Made by a program: the position numbers and the translations under genes
Part shown: positions 45,901-55,766 of the stretch, piece after piece
How positions within the stretch are numbered: position 1 is the stretch's first letter
Layout: each line of letters opens with the position of its first letter
The notes under the pieces: model-generated
What the model was told of the DNA's origin: nothing
Databases searched by the model: none
Seen by the model: the letters and a program-made list of their open reading frames with translations, nothing else
Assembly (NCBI RefSeq): GCF_030272615.1
Contig: NC_081405.1
Coordinates: 159,792,317 to 159,856,316, forward strand
Direction: 5' to 3'
DNA from: Cryptomeria japonica
Taxonomy: Eukaryota; Streptophyta; Pinopsida; Cupressales; Cupressaceae
Length of the DNA: 64,000 bases

Positions 45901-48448
45901 TAAATATCACATGCGCTTGAATCCCCGCAAATGTGTTTTTGGTGTGGATAGTGGAAAACTATTAGGGTTCATAGTTTCGCATTGTGGGATTGAGGTGGAT
46001 ACTAAGAAAATAGATGCTATTGTCAACATGCCACCTCCTAGAAATGTGTCTCAACTTAAAAGCTTACAAGGAAAGATTCAAGCTATTCGTAGGTTTGTGT
46101 CTCAGCTTGTGGATCGTACCTTTCCTTTTACTCAACTTCTTAAAAAGGATATCACCTTTCAATGGAATGAGGATTGTCAGCAAGCATTTGAAGATTTAAA
46201 AGTGTATTTGGCTAGTCCTCCTATTCTTCAACCTGCCGAACCTTCTAAACCCTTCCTTCTGTATACAGCTGCTTCCTCTAATGCTCTTGCAGCATTGTTG
46301 GCACAACATGATAAAGATGGTAAGGAATGTCCGGTTTATTACATAAGTCGTACCTTACTCGATTATGAGACCCGATATTCTGCGATAGAAAGACAATGCT
46401 TGGCCTTGGTATTTGCGACTCAGAAATTGAGACATTATCTTTTAAATTCAGAAGTCCATGTCATGGTAAAGTTTGATCCTTTGAAGCATCTTTTCTCTAA
46501 AACTGATTTATCAGGATGTCTAGCTAAGTGGGTTATGATGTTAACTGAATTTGACCTTAAATTTGTTTCACAAAGAGCAATTAAAGGACAACCGTTGACC
46601 GATCACTTAGTTGAGGCCCCTTCACCTTTCTCCTTCCCTAACCCTAAGTCCTTTCCTGACGACTTCATTCTTTCTATAGAGAAAGATGAAACTTGGGAGT
46701 TAAACTTTGATGGCTCTAAGTGTCGTACGGGATCGGGGGCAGGTGTTGTTCTGATTTCTCCTACAAAGAAACCTGCTCCCTTATCCTATCGTCTAAATTT
46801 CCTGTGTACCAATAACATTGCTGAGTATGAGGCTCTTATAGCGGGAATAAAAGCAGCCTTAGCTCTGAACATAAAACACATACATATCTATGGAGATTCG
46901 CAATTGATTATAAGACAAGTAACAGGAATATATCAAGCAAAACAAGACAAATTATCACAATATAAAGATCTTGCCATCTCTTTATTACAGAAATTTGATT
47001 CTTATACCATGGAACCTGTTCCTCGAAAAGATAATCGACATGCGGATGCAATGGCATGTGTGGCTTCTCTTGTATCTTTAGAGGACCCCGTGGTTGATCT
47101 TAAATTTTTTATTCACAACCTTATTTCTCCAGCTATTGTAGACGATTCTAGCTTGGTAATATGTTGTGATTTTATAGACTCAGATGAATGGTACTCACAT
47201 ATCGTAAGATATTTGACCGATGGTATCTTTCCTGATTCCGCTAATAGGAACACTAGGGCAAGAATCCGCAAGCTGTCTGCTAGGTATATCATTCTTTCTA
47301 ATGTCCTTTACCGAAGGGGTTATGATGGTCTTCTCCTTCGTTGTCTTAACAAGTCGGAAATCCCTGTTGCTCTTGAAGAGGCACATTCAGGTGCCTGTGG
47401 GGGGCATTTTGGGGGCAAATCCTTGATTCATAGATTGCTTCATATGGGATACTATTGGCAAACTATGCAGAAGGATTCCTTTTCATTTGTTAAAAAATGT
47501 CATCAATGTCAACAACACAATAATCTGATTCATGCTCCTGCCCAAGAACTTCGTTCTCAAGTAGCTTCTTGGCCTTTCTCCACATGGGGTTTGGATCTCA
47601 TCGGAAAAATCTCTCCTCCTTCATCTCAAGGACACACCTTCATTATAACCGCAACAGATTACTTTACGAAGTGGGTAGAAGCTATTCCCCTTCGCTCTAC
47701 TACTGTTGAAGTGATTTGTCATTTTTTTCTAGAAAACATCATTTCTCGATTCGGGATACCTTCTACTATAATCTCAGATAATGGAACATCATTTAAGAAC
47801 AAGGATGTGAAGAAATTCCTCGAGAATTATCATATCAAACATCAATTTTCTACACCATACTATCCTCAGTCAAATGGTCAAGCCGAATCATCCAATAAGA
47901 TAATTGAACAAATTCTTCGCAAAACCGTGAATAAGCATGGTAAGGATTGGAGTAACCAGCTAATCTATGCTCTTTGGGCTTACCAAATGAGTGTACGAAT
48001 TGCCATAGGAACTACTCCTTATAATCTTGTTTATGGTGCTGACGCTATTATGCCTTTAGAGCTAGAGATTCCATCACTTAGGGTTTCTCTCAAAGGTATA
48101 GTAGATGATGACTCTTATAGAGAACAACGACTTCAACAGCTTGAGATGCTTGATGAACAGCATATAAACGCTCTTGAGCATATTCAAGCGTATCACAAAA
48201 CTCTACAACGAAGCTATAATGATAAGGTTATTCAACATTCCTTCTCAGTAGGTGACTTAGTCCTCTATGAGAATCAGCGCAATGTGAATGCCTTACCTGT
48301 AGAAAAGGGAAAATTCAGTCCTAATTGGCTTGGACCATACATCGTTATTGAGGATTATGGATCAGGTGCTTACAAAATAGCGGATGTAGACGGTACGCCT
48401 CTTAAAGAACCTATAAATGCTATGCACTTGCGTAGATATTATGCTTAA
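42902..48448 (+). CDS. Intact Tat-like polyprotein: PR-RT-RH-aRH-IN, no recognisable Gag
   Basis: Begins at the first ATG (42,902, MSDFYLQNV); the in-frame TTG at 42,884 is not a plausible start. 1,848 aa with no stop. Residues 1-300 are acidic and low in complexity with a repeated LDEALDEFL/LDDALDDFV motif and three VQG repeats; there is no capsid domain and no CCHC knuckle. Protease LVDNGSG is near 345-351. A G-patch-like YGRGFRIFAKHGYHGKGCG follows near 600-640. RT runs about 800-1,060 with YVDD at 974-977. The first RNase H is degenerate (LYTAAS, catalytic Asp lost). The second, archaeal-type RNase H has NFDGS (D1270), AEYEAL, GDSQL and HADAM intact. Integrase has an H-x6-H and CxxC finger, then D1565, D1626 and E1662 (35 residues apart). 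Expected to make and integrate cDNA if Gag is supplied by another element. Confidence 0.93.
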   Translation: MSDFYLQNVHAFDDYYEYSQDELDEALDEFLNPKDVKPSFYQKLINLVTMPFRCDEKDKLNESSQGYIPINSSTKSSNMVVFTNPLYEEMSPFESKDKPFNRYDHALLDDALDDFVALSKSLNKNKTSKLVNMINLNEHKKPLFEVQGAYPSPTFQVSKSPLLTVQGGYDHDSFRTPNKPIITVQGRKPISPYNYAKQITRESYHAVAHTYHTRNNRQPSPPPIIPVSLPNPQPVLPQAPRISQVLGKEYDLIEQLKATPAKISLWDLIQTSSAHHGMLQDALKDLNVPPPNTSSNIASLVNSVMNPKAQIVFTQDELPTSEIQHQYDPLMIVVIMKDTAIRRTLVDNGSGLNVCSINLLHKMNVDTSLIEPDSRPIRGFDNVAKTSLGTITLPITVGPVTLPTPIHVMSGNLTYNLLLGRPWIHSMQVVPSTLHRQVKFIYNNKTYTLIGDTNFQACLQTSTSKGGSSKPSSSSDESLNKIPIGESSLSDDQNSLDESGALGEDSSRLETTHKKDFDPRKILEDDDWGSLDFNPTFVGEYKVPSREIKVEKKEETKNQSTLPESMSNNFVAASQTSSPHISNYEEFDSLSYEKPPSLPEMADRYGRGFRIFAKHGYHGKGCGAHEQGIRVPLETNFHNYAFGLGFNPCKRTKASKRPCISVNAISTSLSIQHPEYIDGDPSCACALDVFPTDNALAKFLGAYDTLPRYHHNRGLPYCLNTEAYFGKEIDNDEIVKEFPQLKDTPQQSNLLISDTTDVKMDPCNKEKVIKIGKCLDEEEQKQYEELLHEFPEIFAWAYSDMPGIDPKIVTHNIVLVPDAKPVKQKIRKMNPKVALLVKAEIEKLLEAGFIRPIDYSPWISNIVVVAKPDKKIRMCTDFRDLNKASLKDDFPLPNIDMIVDSTAGHALLSFMDGFSGYNQIFINPQDQFKTAFTTPWGTFCWIMMPFGLKNAGATYQRAMTLIFHDYMHKILEDYVDDILAKSFLRMDHVKILRQIFERIRKYHMRLNPRKCVFGVDSGKLLGFIVSHCGIEVDTKKIDAIVNMPPPRNVSQLKSLQGKIQAIRRFVSQLVDRTFPFTQLLKKDITFQWNEDCQQAFEDLKVYLASPPILQPAEPSKPFLLYTAASSNALAALLAQHDKDGKECPVYYISRTLLDYETRYSAIERQCLALVFATQKLRHYLLNSEVHVMVKFDPLKHLFSKTDLSGCLAKWVMMLTEFDLKFVSQRAIKGQPLTDHLVEAPSPFSFPNPKSFPDDFILSIEKDETWELNFDGSKCRTGSGAGVVLISPTKKPAPLSYRLNFLCTNNIAEYEALIAGIKAALALNIKHIHIYGDSQLIIRQVTGIYQAKQDKLSQYKDLAISLLQKFDSYTMEPVPRKDNRHADAMACVASLVSLEDPVVDLKFFIHNLISPAIVDDSSLVICCDFIDSDEWYSHIVRYLTDGIFPDSANRNTRARIRKLSARYIILSNVLYRRGYDGLLLRCLNKSEIPVALEEAHSGACGGHFGGKSLIHRLLHMGYYWQTMQKDSFSFVKKCHQCQQHNNLIHAPAQELRSQVASWPFSTWGLDLIGKISPPSSQGHTFIITATDYFTKWVEAIPLRSTTVEVICHFFLENIISRFGIPSTIISDNGTSFKNKDVKKFLENYHIKHQFSTPYYPQSNGQAESSNKIIEQILRKTVNKHGKDWSNQLIYALWAYQMSVRIAIGTTPYNLVYGADAIMPLELEIPSLRVSLKGIVDDDSYREQRLQQLEMLDEQHINALEHIQAYHKTLQRSYNDKVIQHSFSVGDLVLYENQRNVNALPVEKGKFSPNWLGPYIVIEDYGSGAYKIADVDGTPLKEPINAMHLRRYYA

Positions 48449-49028
48449 TTCTTCGTTCCTCAATTCTTCAACATTGGATAATATGTTAGTGTCTCTTAAT
48501 TAAAGCAAAATAGAATTAAATGTTATGATGTTTTGCTTCGTTCTTGACAAGTGTGTTTCTTTACTTCATGGTTTGTCTTGAATTCATTTATGTAAATTGT
48601 GAAAGATTTACATTCCATTATGCTAGCATATTATACAGTGTCGTTATGTGTTAAGTAGAATCGTATCATGTTGTGTTTAAGTTCAAAATTAAATCACATT
48701 AGTTATATGATTCTTAGACTTAATGCATATTTCTTCCTTATCATCAATGTTGTACTTGATTAAATATTTTAATTAAGTCACACATGTATCAATTTAATCA
48801 TGGAGCATTGAGAAATCAATCACATGGAAATTAAATTCTGAACATACATGTACATTTACCAGATGTATTAAATTTAATCAAAACAAACTATACATTGTTT
48901 TAAGCATTAAAGATAACACATTTGAGACAAAAGAGAAGCATGTATATATACATATATATATGTGTGGATCGTATACAAATATAGGTCACTGTATATCCAA
49001 AATGTGACCTCTCTTTTACATCATAAGA
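48449..49028. other. Spacer between polyprotein and antisense gene
   Basis: AT-rich non-coding sequence. A TATATA tract lies near 48,945-48,962. It probably holds the polyadenylation regions of both converging transcripts. Confidence 0.5.
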
Positions 49029-49471
49029 TCAACTCCTATCCCTAGGGCTAGTGGTTGGAGAGTGTCGACTGGACGCTCCCTCCTGATCTAGCCATGAAGG
49101 TGGACCCATGGGTGTGTAGCGCGATACAGACCGTGAGTGACTCCGAGAGGAACTCCTACGATCCCTATCCATAAGGATCGCGCGATAGGTGGTAGTCTCA
49201 GCCTGAGCCGCTGCTAGATCTCGCTGCGCCTGCCGGAGGTCCTCTGATAGGACTCTCTCTCTTTGCCGCGCCTATTGGAGGTCCTCTGATAGGACTCTCT
49301 CTCTCTCCCTCCATATATCTACCTATACTCGGAATGGGGAAAACAAGTCCTCATGCCGACCCACGTTCCCCTGAGGCCTATAGGCAATCTGTGAGGAACT
49401 GGGGATCTGTGCTATCATGGAAATGTCTGTCATTGCCTGCTGAATTAAGGAACGCCACTCCTGCACATTAG

Positions 49472-49551
49472 CTGTGGCAGTAGAACAGATTTTTTGTTAG
49501 TACCATTCTATATCATCAAAACATTAATCAATCAATATAAAACTACTATAC
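49472..49551 (-). other. Intron 2 of the PMD gene
   Basis: 80 bp, CCAG|GTATAGTAG donor and TACTGCCACAG acceptor. Joining the exons gives REGDPANVQEW in frame. Confidence 0.8.
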
Positions 49552-51202
49552 CTGGATCTCCCTCACGCCAGTAGGGATCATGATATGGTAGCATCTGTGC
49601 CTGGGCACCACTAGGCTCCCCTCGCTCGAATAATCTGTGCACGATGGGTGTGGGCTGGACGGTACTAGGAACAGGTCTCCGTATCGCCTCATGTTCCCCC
49701 TGTTGGGGAATAAGAGGTGGATCCAGAGCTATGGTATCATCTCCTGAATGGTGGGGAGTTGCATCTGACTCCTCCTCATCATCTCTATCCTCCTCCTCGT
49801 TGTCCTCCTCATCATCCTCATCCTCGTCCTCATCCGCGTCATCACCTGCGTCTCCCTCATCCTCCTCTCTATCTATATCCTCCTCCTCCTCGGCACTGGG
49901 CTGATCGCCTGTAGGTGGATCAGGATCTCCCGCCTCCTCTCCCTCCTCCTCTCCCTCCTCTGGCTCCTCTGACCTAGATCCCTGGTCCTCGTCTTGGTCT
50001 CCATGTCTCCATGGGCCTCGATATCCTTTCGGATGATCTAGTGGAAAGATAGGACCTGGATATGATCTCATAAACCATGAGACGTACCTGCGCTGTGCTC
50101 CAGGCTCTGTAGAGTAATTAGTGACTACATCCTGATCAGATCCCTCTAAGTCTGTAGTCTCGATGTCATCTATCGTCGGTCTCGCTACTGCTCTAGGTCT
50201 GGGAAGGACCCGCGAGTGTCGAGTATAGATGGGCACATCGGCTGGAACACACTGCTCTAGCCTGAACTGCCTCCGTACTTGGTCGAAGTAGAAAGGGACT
50301 ATGATGTGTGCATATCGTCCCCGCAGTAGGCGGTTCCTCTGTAGGCATGCTAACTATCTCTCCATCCCATCCCATCTGTGCATCCGTAGGTAAGGTCTCC
50401 ACACTGTCACCTCGGTTGTCAGTCTGTCAAAAATCACTCTCCAATATAATAAATCTCTAAATCTCCACTCGCTGGTAAGTGGATAAGCGAACACCCTAGG
50501 TCGCTCGCTCGCTGTACTCAGTGGAAAGCCGACGGGCCTGGTGCATGTGAAGTGCTCTAAAATCTACACCTGCAGAAGTGTGCATGTCATCAAACTGAAC
50601 CCCTGTCCAAATATGTACTCCTCAAGGTCGTGATAGAGATGTGCAAGCATACTCCGACCCCAAGCATACACTCTCCTGTGTCTCTCCATCGCTCTGATAC
50701 ACCATGTGAGACCCCCATGAATGTGCGTCCCTCGCCCATTAGGGCAGATGGCTAGTGCTATGATGGCTATCATAAGGCATCTCAGAAGGGGTACCTCCCC
50801 TGTAGGATGTAAGAGCCAGCTGACCATGATGCGACCTCTCGTCTTGCTCGGCATGACTCTCCCTATGCAATACACCTACTCTCTCTGATGATCCTCCGTT
50901 GACCAATCGATCACGTATGTAACAGTCGCTCCTCTGATAGGCAGACGAAGTATACGGTACACATCCTCGAGTGTAACCGTCAGCTCCCCTACTGGAAGAT
51001 GAAATGTGCATGTGTCAGGATCCCATCGCTCCATCAATGCCATCAGCATCACAGGATGGAACCGAATGGCTGGCATGAGGATCGCATACCATAATCCTAC
51101 TATCGACAGTGTGTCTCTCTCTGACTGAGTAAGCCGCGGAATCTGATCTCGTAAACTGCGAAGAATATGTCCTACTGTATGCTCTCTCATGTACGGAAGG
51201 CC

Positions 51203-51497
51203 CTGCAACACAAAAACATAACCGTAATCAGTACTCAATCATCAAAATCACTAATGCAAACTGTCGAACATTGTGTGCTAGTCCTGAAACCCCTCACCAA
51301 GCCCTGATTGGGGACCATAGTGTCCTGTCAGGGACCATGGCGCCCTGTCAGGGACCATGGCGCCCTGAAGGGACCATGGCACCCTTGTCAGGGACCATGG
51401 CGCCCTGGGTGGGCCCCGAGTCAGCCTTCAAGGTCCGCATACGATCACAGAAAAGTCAAAATGCAAAAAATCAAAAGTCAAAGTTCAGTCAACTCAC
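51203..51497 (-). other. Intron 1 of the PMD gene
   Basis: 295 bp, GTGAGTTGAC donor and TTTGTGTTGCAG acceptor, phase 0. It contains the GC-rich minisatellite at 51,311-51,410. Confidence 0.8.
51311..51410. repeat. Minisatellite, five units of GGGACCATGGCGCCCTGTCA
   Basis: Unit starts at 51,311, 51,331, 51,351, 51,370 and 51,391, of 19-21 bp. It lies in intron 1 of the antisense gene. Its reverse complement resembles the repeat in the right LTR at 53,304-53,400. Confidence 0.9.
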
Positions 51498-51578
51498 CTC
51501 ATCCAGTGGCTCGTCGTCAATCACGGCCTGGCGCAGGATCTCAACCCTCGTGGGACGCTCTGGTCATCGTGAAGGCAT

Positions 51579-52144
51579 GATGATAGCTATGTGGGCTCCG
51601 CTGCAATGAACAGTACTCGGAATCAACAAAGTGACAAATACAAGTGTCTCTTTCAAGGTATATACGTTCATTCCTGTACCTTTATTTTCAAAACCCTAAT
51701 TTTCCTCTTTCACTCATTTCATCATAACTTGAGTTTGGGAGATGCGATTTTCAAACCGTTTGTTGCGTAGGAATTGTATTTTCAGTCCCCTACTCTCGGG
51801 ATGTTCCAAAAAGTGCTTTGATGAAGCCTTTTCAGTGAACATCCCTCATCAATACTCTCTTACACAATTTGTCGTAAGTAAACATGCTACCCTGTTTCAC
51901 CTCCCTAATAAGCAAGTCGAAACAGGGGGGGGCATACAGCTACTCACAAATTTCATCACTTTCCTTAGTAAGCATTAGGTGATTTTTGTGATCTAACGTT
52001 TGTTTTGTAGGGTGCGGTTCCTAACTGTGTACTGCAGATACCGCTGAGGGCTTCGTTCGACAACTTATGGATATATCCTTTTTCAAATAATGTTTACTTT
52101 TTGTACTTTAGCTTGCATATGCACGTAGTACTCATATGACCGCT
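51579..52144. other. Spacer upstream of the antisense gene
   Basis: Non-coding, presumably contains the promoter of the PMD gene on minus; I cannot pick out a convincing TATA box. A run of eight G lies near 51,926. Confidence 0.4.
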
Positions 52145-52159
52145 AAAGTGGGGGATAAA
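52145..52159 (+). other. Polypurine tract before the right LTR
   Basis: AAAGTGGGGGATAAA, immediately before TGTAACGTC. Confidence 0.75.
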
Positions 52160-53821
52160 TGTAACGTCATAAATTGTACGCACTTGCTAAAAGTGGTACA
52201 ATTTAACACTTAGTTTAGCACCCGCCTTGGCGCAGTTGCATTTTGCATTACATTTCCCCTTTAGCACTTAATTAATTGAATTAATTAGGTCTAAAGGTGC
52301 TATTTCACCATTTTCCACATCACAAAGTTGGGCCCTTTCATTAAAGCGTGCCCCTTTCATTTTATTCCTCCAATATATCACTTAATCAAAAACCCTAATT
52401 AGGCCCTATTCTGAGCTTGGGGGCTTAATTTCGGGGGTCAAAACATCTCGAAATCACCTGTAACTTCAGGATTCTCTCTAAAATCATCATATCTGACGGT
52501 CCTGAAAATTTGGTGAAAAGTTGTCGGGACCGTGGCGCTCGGAGTGCACACGGTCCCGAACATTTTTCCCAAAATTTTAGGAGCGTGATCCAATCATAAA
52601 ATAAAGCTTAACCCCAAGAAATTGGTGGGATATTCAATCTCTAGGTCGGCCAAAAGATGAAATTGCGACCTAGGGTTTCATACATAAGAGCTCTCTTTCT
52701 TCATTTGAAAGGATCCGATTTTTGTTTTCAGGAACTTCATATGCAGTGAAAGAGCAGATCTTTGAAGACTTCAACATCTTACAACATCCCTCTATCAAGC
52801 ATTTATCAATTCCATTCATCCATTTAGGGCTTGGAAGACATTGAAGAACAATAGGAGATTACCGACTGAAGATTGGCTTGTACTCCTCCCTTGAGGGTTG
52901 GGTATGATTTCATGTTGTTTTCATGTCTTTACATAAGCTTCAATACATCATTTATTCATGCTTTAGATCACTTTGCATCTTGATTTAGAGCATTTACATT
53001 ATCATTTACAAGCAATTAGGTTTTACTTTCTAGGTTGCTCTAGTTTGCTTTCTTGAATTTTAGGACCTTGCACACACACTAGGTCTGCACACACAATACA
53101 TTTTACAAAACAACTTGGCTATTCGTGGAGGTGGAAATCACCGAAGCGGGGGTTTGACTAAGGCAAAACCCTATATAGCTTCCCATACACCCTTTTTCAG
53201 ATATCATTGCAGGTTTCGGGATTCAGACGACGCCGTGGGATACAGATCCGGAGAGAGAAGGTCGAGACAACACTCTGTATCAAATTGCAGAGCAGAAGAC
53301 TGGGACAGGGGCGCTGGGCGCCTTGGTCCTGCCAGGACAGGGGCGCTGGGCGCCCTGGTCCCTGAGACAGAGGCGCTAGGCACCCTGGTCCTCTGGACAG
53401 ACAGCTTTTAGATAGCTTTCCGACAGTGTTCCAGAGTGCAGAATAGCAGTTTCCGGTGCAGTTTTCAGGACAGTGGTGCCCGCGCCCCCGTCCCGAACAT
53501 TTTCAGTCCGATTTTGACTTTGGGTACACATCTGCATTCTTATTTCATCCTTGTATTTACAGCTGTTCAATGTTTAATCTCAATTCTGCAATCTTGTTAT
53601 TAGTTCATACTTGCATTTTGGGATTAGGGTTTGAACTTGCATTACTTGATCTTACAATTTCAACAAGGGAATAGAAATCCTAATAGATATCCTGTGGCTC
53701 TCTCTTTCACCAAAAGAAGTAGCCAATTGTGCGATATCTCTAGGCTCTTTCGTATTCCGTAATGTGTGTCAAAAGGTAGGATTAGGGCATGTTAACCTAG
53801 TCTCACTTTTTTCACCACACA
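52160..53821 (+). repeat. Right LTR of the Tat-like element
   Basis: From TGTAACGTCATAAATTG to TTCACCACACA, 1,662 bp. It shares with the left LTR the start TGTARCGTC, GGTCGGCC, GGGGTTTGAC, GCAGGT and the TTTTTC...ACA end, but long stretches do not align. A GC-rich tandem repeat is at 53,304-53,400. Confidence 0.7.
53304..53400. repeat. GC-rich tandem repeat in the right LTR, three 30-32-bp units
   Basis: Units begin GACAGGGGCGCTGGGCGCC at 53,304 and 53,336 and GACAGAGGCGCTAGGCACC at 53,366, each followed by YTGGTCC. Confidence 0.9.
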
Positions 53822-53826
53822 ACTAC
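53822..53826. repeat. Right target duplication ACTAC
   Basis: Follows the LTR end CACACA; identical to 41,498-41,502. Confidence 0.7.
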
Positions 53827-55766
53827 ATTGTTGAAGACTTGTAGATGCCATGAAGTAAAGCAGAGTGATGACTTACCTTGTAGCTAGAGGGGTATTGAAA
53901 TTGCCAAAGGTAACCAAAGGGTTATTGAAAGGCTTGAGTGCAACTACAGACTTTGGTTACTATTGCAAACAACTTTGATCTCTCTACCAGCTACCATCTC
54001 CCCCTTATAATGGGTAGAATGAAGAGAGAAAGCTAGGTGGAGACACAAGAGATGCAGTTTTGGATTCAAGCATACCTGCTTGATCAAAACTCTCAAAGTT
54101 CTCCTCTACTAGGAAATTAAATGAGAATCTTTCATCCTAGTATTCTCTGCATCAATAACCACAAATATGTGATAGTGGTATGGCTCATAAGATAGTTGAC
54201 ATTCATGGAAGCTTTCTGTGCATCGACACTAAAGCTTTCATGTGTACTGGCCTAGTGGTTTTGATTCAAGATAAAATAGAGGCAATGAGTTTTTTTGGGA
54301 GAATATTCTCTTGTGAATGGACCAATGGCAGGTAAAAAGAGGATCACATGTAAACAATCGGTAGCTTGTTGCATTCCTTATTTTTATAAAAGGAATACCA
54401 AGGCTGTAAAAAAGAATTATAAGTTTTCTTCTTAGGGGAGTAGAAACAACACTTTATCTCATCTAGTGTGTAGGGTGGTTTCATGGTGAAAGAATGTACA
54501 CTTTCTCTTAGTAGTTTTTCAATTAGTTCTTAATAGACTACTATATTGTTGCTAAGATTGTCTCCATTTGTACTTTTAGATGTTACATGAATCATAATAT
54601 TAAGGATATTTTGATTTGTCTTGGCAATTTCCTTCTCAATGTGTGACTATGTAGTGTGTATGTGGGTTTCCTTTAAGATAGGAATTAAAGTTTATTTGCA
54701 AGTTATAGTAAGTCTAGAGTAATGTAATGGATCTATAATAACAATTCCTGCAACTAAACATGGATTTGTGTTAATGTTAGGCATTAATGCTTGAGTAGCT
54801 CACTAATTTGAAATGATCTATTGCTTGGGCTTGCATTCTTGATCTCTAATTCGACTCTATGCCCTGGACATAAGCACTGGTCTATTGAAGCTATTTGAGA
54901 TTTGTTTCAGAAATACATCAAAATCAAAGTGCAATTGAATGTAGAATGATTAAGGTGAATCTTTCATTATTTTTTGAGAAAAAAATCAATATAGCAAACA
55001 CTTCACATCTTCGCTATAAGTGTATTACATATCCCTTGGAATTAGAAACCTGTTTTTTTGCTCATATAAAATCTTGATCTAAGATTCTAAGTGATCCTTT
55101 CACATGGAAAACACTTCGCCTGTTAGAGTACTTTATGTGTGTCAGTGGCATGAAGAGTTGCATGGGTACAGATGTTAGCTTTTTCTTGAAGAAAATATTG
55201 AATTGGTGGTTAAATGATTATAGAAGACTGATAAGTTATGATCCTTTTAATAGGTGGCATGAAGAGTTGCATGCCTACATGTGTATGAATGTTAGCTTGT
55301 TCCTAAAGAATAAATTGAAATGGAAGTTTAAAATGATTGTGACAAATAAGTTCTCATTTTTTGAAAAGGCAAAAAGTTGGAAACGAATATTTTGAACTTC
55401 TAAATTTAGAGCTTCAAGGATTTTCATAAATTGATAGTTGTTGAGTTGATCAAGGACCATTATAAATATTTCCCTCTACACCTGTTCAAGAACAGTATCA
55501 AAAATTGAATGCCCATATGTAGATGTTTCATGTTTGTTCATAAGATATATGTTTAATGACACCAAATGGAGAATATTTCAGGAAGTTTGTGTTTATAGGA
55601 GCACAATAGATTGCTTAGTAGTTAAAGGGGCATTGAAATCCTGGGAGATAGGTAAAGGGGTATTAAAATGCCACTACACTTGCAGATGGCCTTTCCCTGG
55701 CTACCTACATGTATAGATTACAATATTCATCTATGGAGCTCCTCCTCTATTTCTTATAGAGACAAG
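53827..55766. other. AT-rich stretch, probable continuation of the interrupted element; one local duplication
   Basis: No gene recognised. A segment TGGCATGAAGAGTTGCATG with following GTTAGCTT...AAGAA sequence occurs at 55,146 and again at 55,255, a tandem duplication of about 109 bp that is now diverged. Confidence 0.4.

Larger units (their letters stand above)
49029..51578 (-). pseudogene. PMD (MAIN-like) gene, antisense in the Tat-like element
   Basis: Three exons on minus with in-phase GT-AG junctions: exon 1 51,578-51,498 (ATG, ends DEPLDE, donor GAG|GTGAGT), exon 2 51,202-49,552, exon 3 49,471-49,029. The product reads LIGLW-like LSIVGLWYAILMPAIRFH, then LMALMERWDPDTCTFHLPVG and ELTVTLEDVYRILRLPIRG, then VVWRPY-like TVWRPYLRMHRWDG and YFDQVRRQFRLEQCVP; this is the plant mobile domain (aminotransferase-like, PF10536). 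A 40-residue Asp/Glu run and a coiled coil with a duplicated RERVLSEDL follow. One frame is kept throughout, broken only by single stops: TGA in codon 5, TAG at 50,876, 50,564, 50,354 and two in exon 3. PMD proteins act in silencing and genome stability in Arabidopsis. The role inside an element is unknown. Confidence 0.88.
41503..53821 (+). mobile_element. Tat-like Ty3-gypsy element, 12.3 kb, with dissimilar LTRs
   Basis: Starts TG and ends CA, flanked by ACTAC on both sides. Order: left LTR (41,503-42,734), tRNA-Trp primer site, one 1,848-codon polyprotein, an antisense PMD gene, polypurine tract, right LTR (52,160-53,821). The domain order with two RNase H domains is that of the Tat lineage, and extra antisense ORFs near the 3' end are known in that lineage. 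The two LTRs share only general layout and short motifs and differ in length (1,232 against 1,662 bp), which is abnormal for one insertion. The nesting inside the gypsy leader shows it is the youngest of this stack. Confidence 0.8.

Noticed and set aside
49644-49914. Plus-strand serine-rich frames
   Set aside because: Shadow of the Asp/Glu run of the antisense PMD gene; no independent evidence.
53115-53411. Arg/Gly-rich frame in the right LTR
   Set aside because: It covers the GC-rich tandem repeat and lies within an LTR; no evidence of translation.
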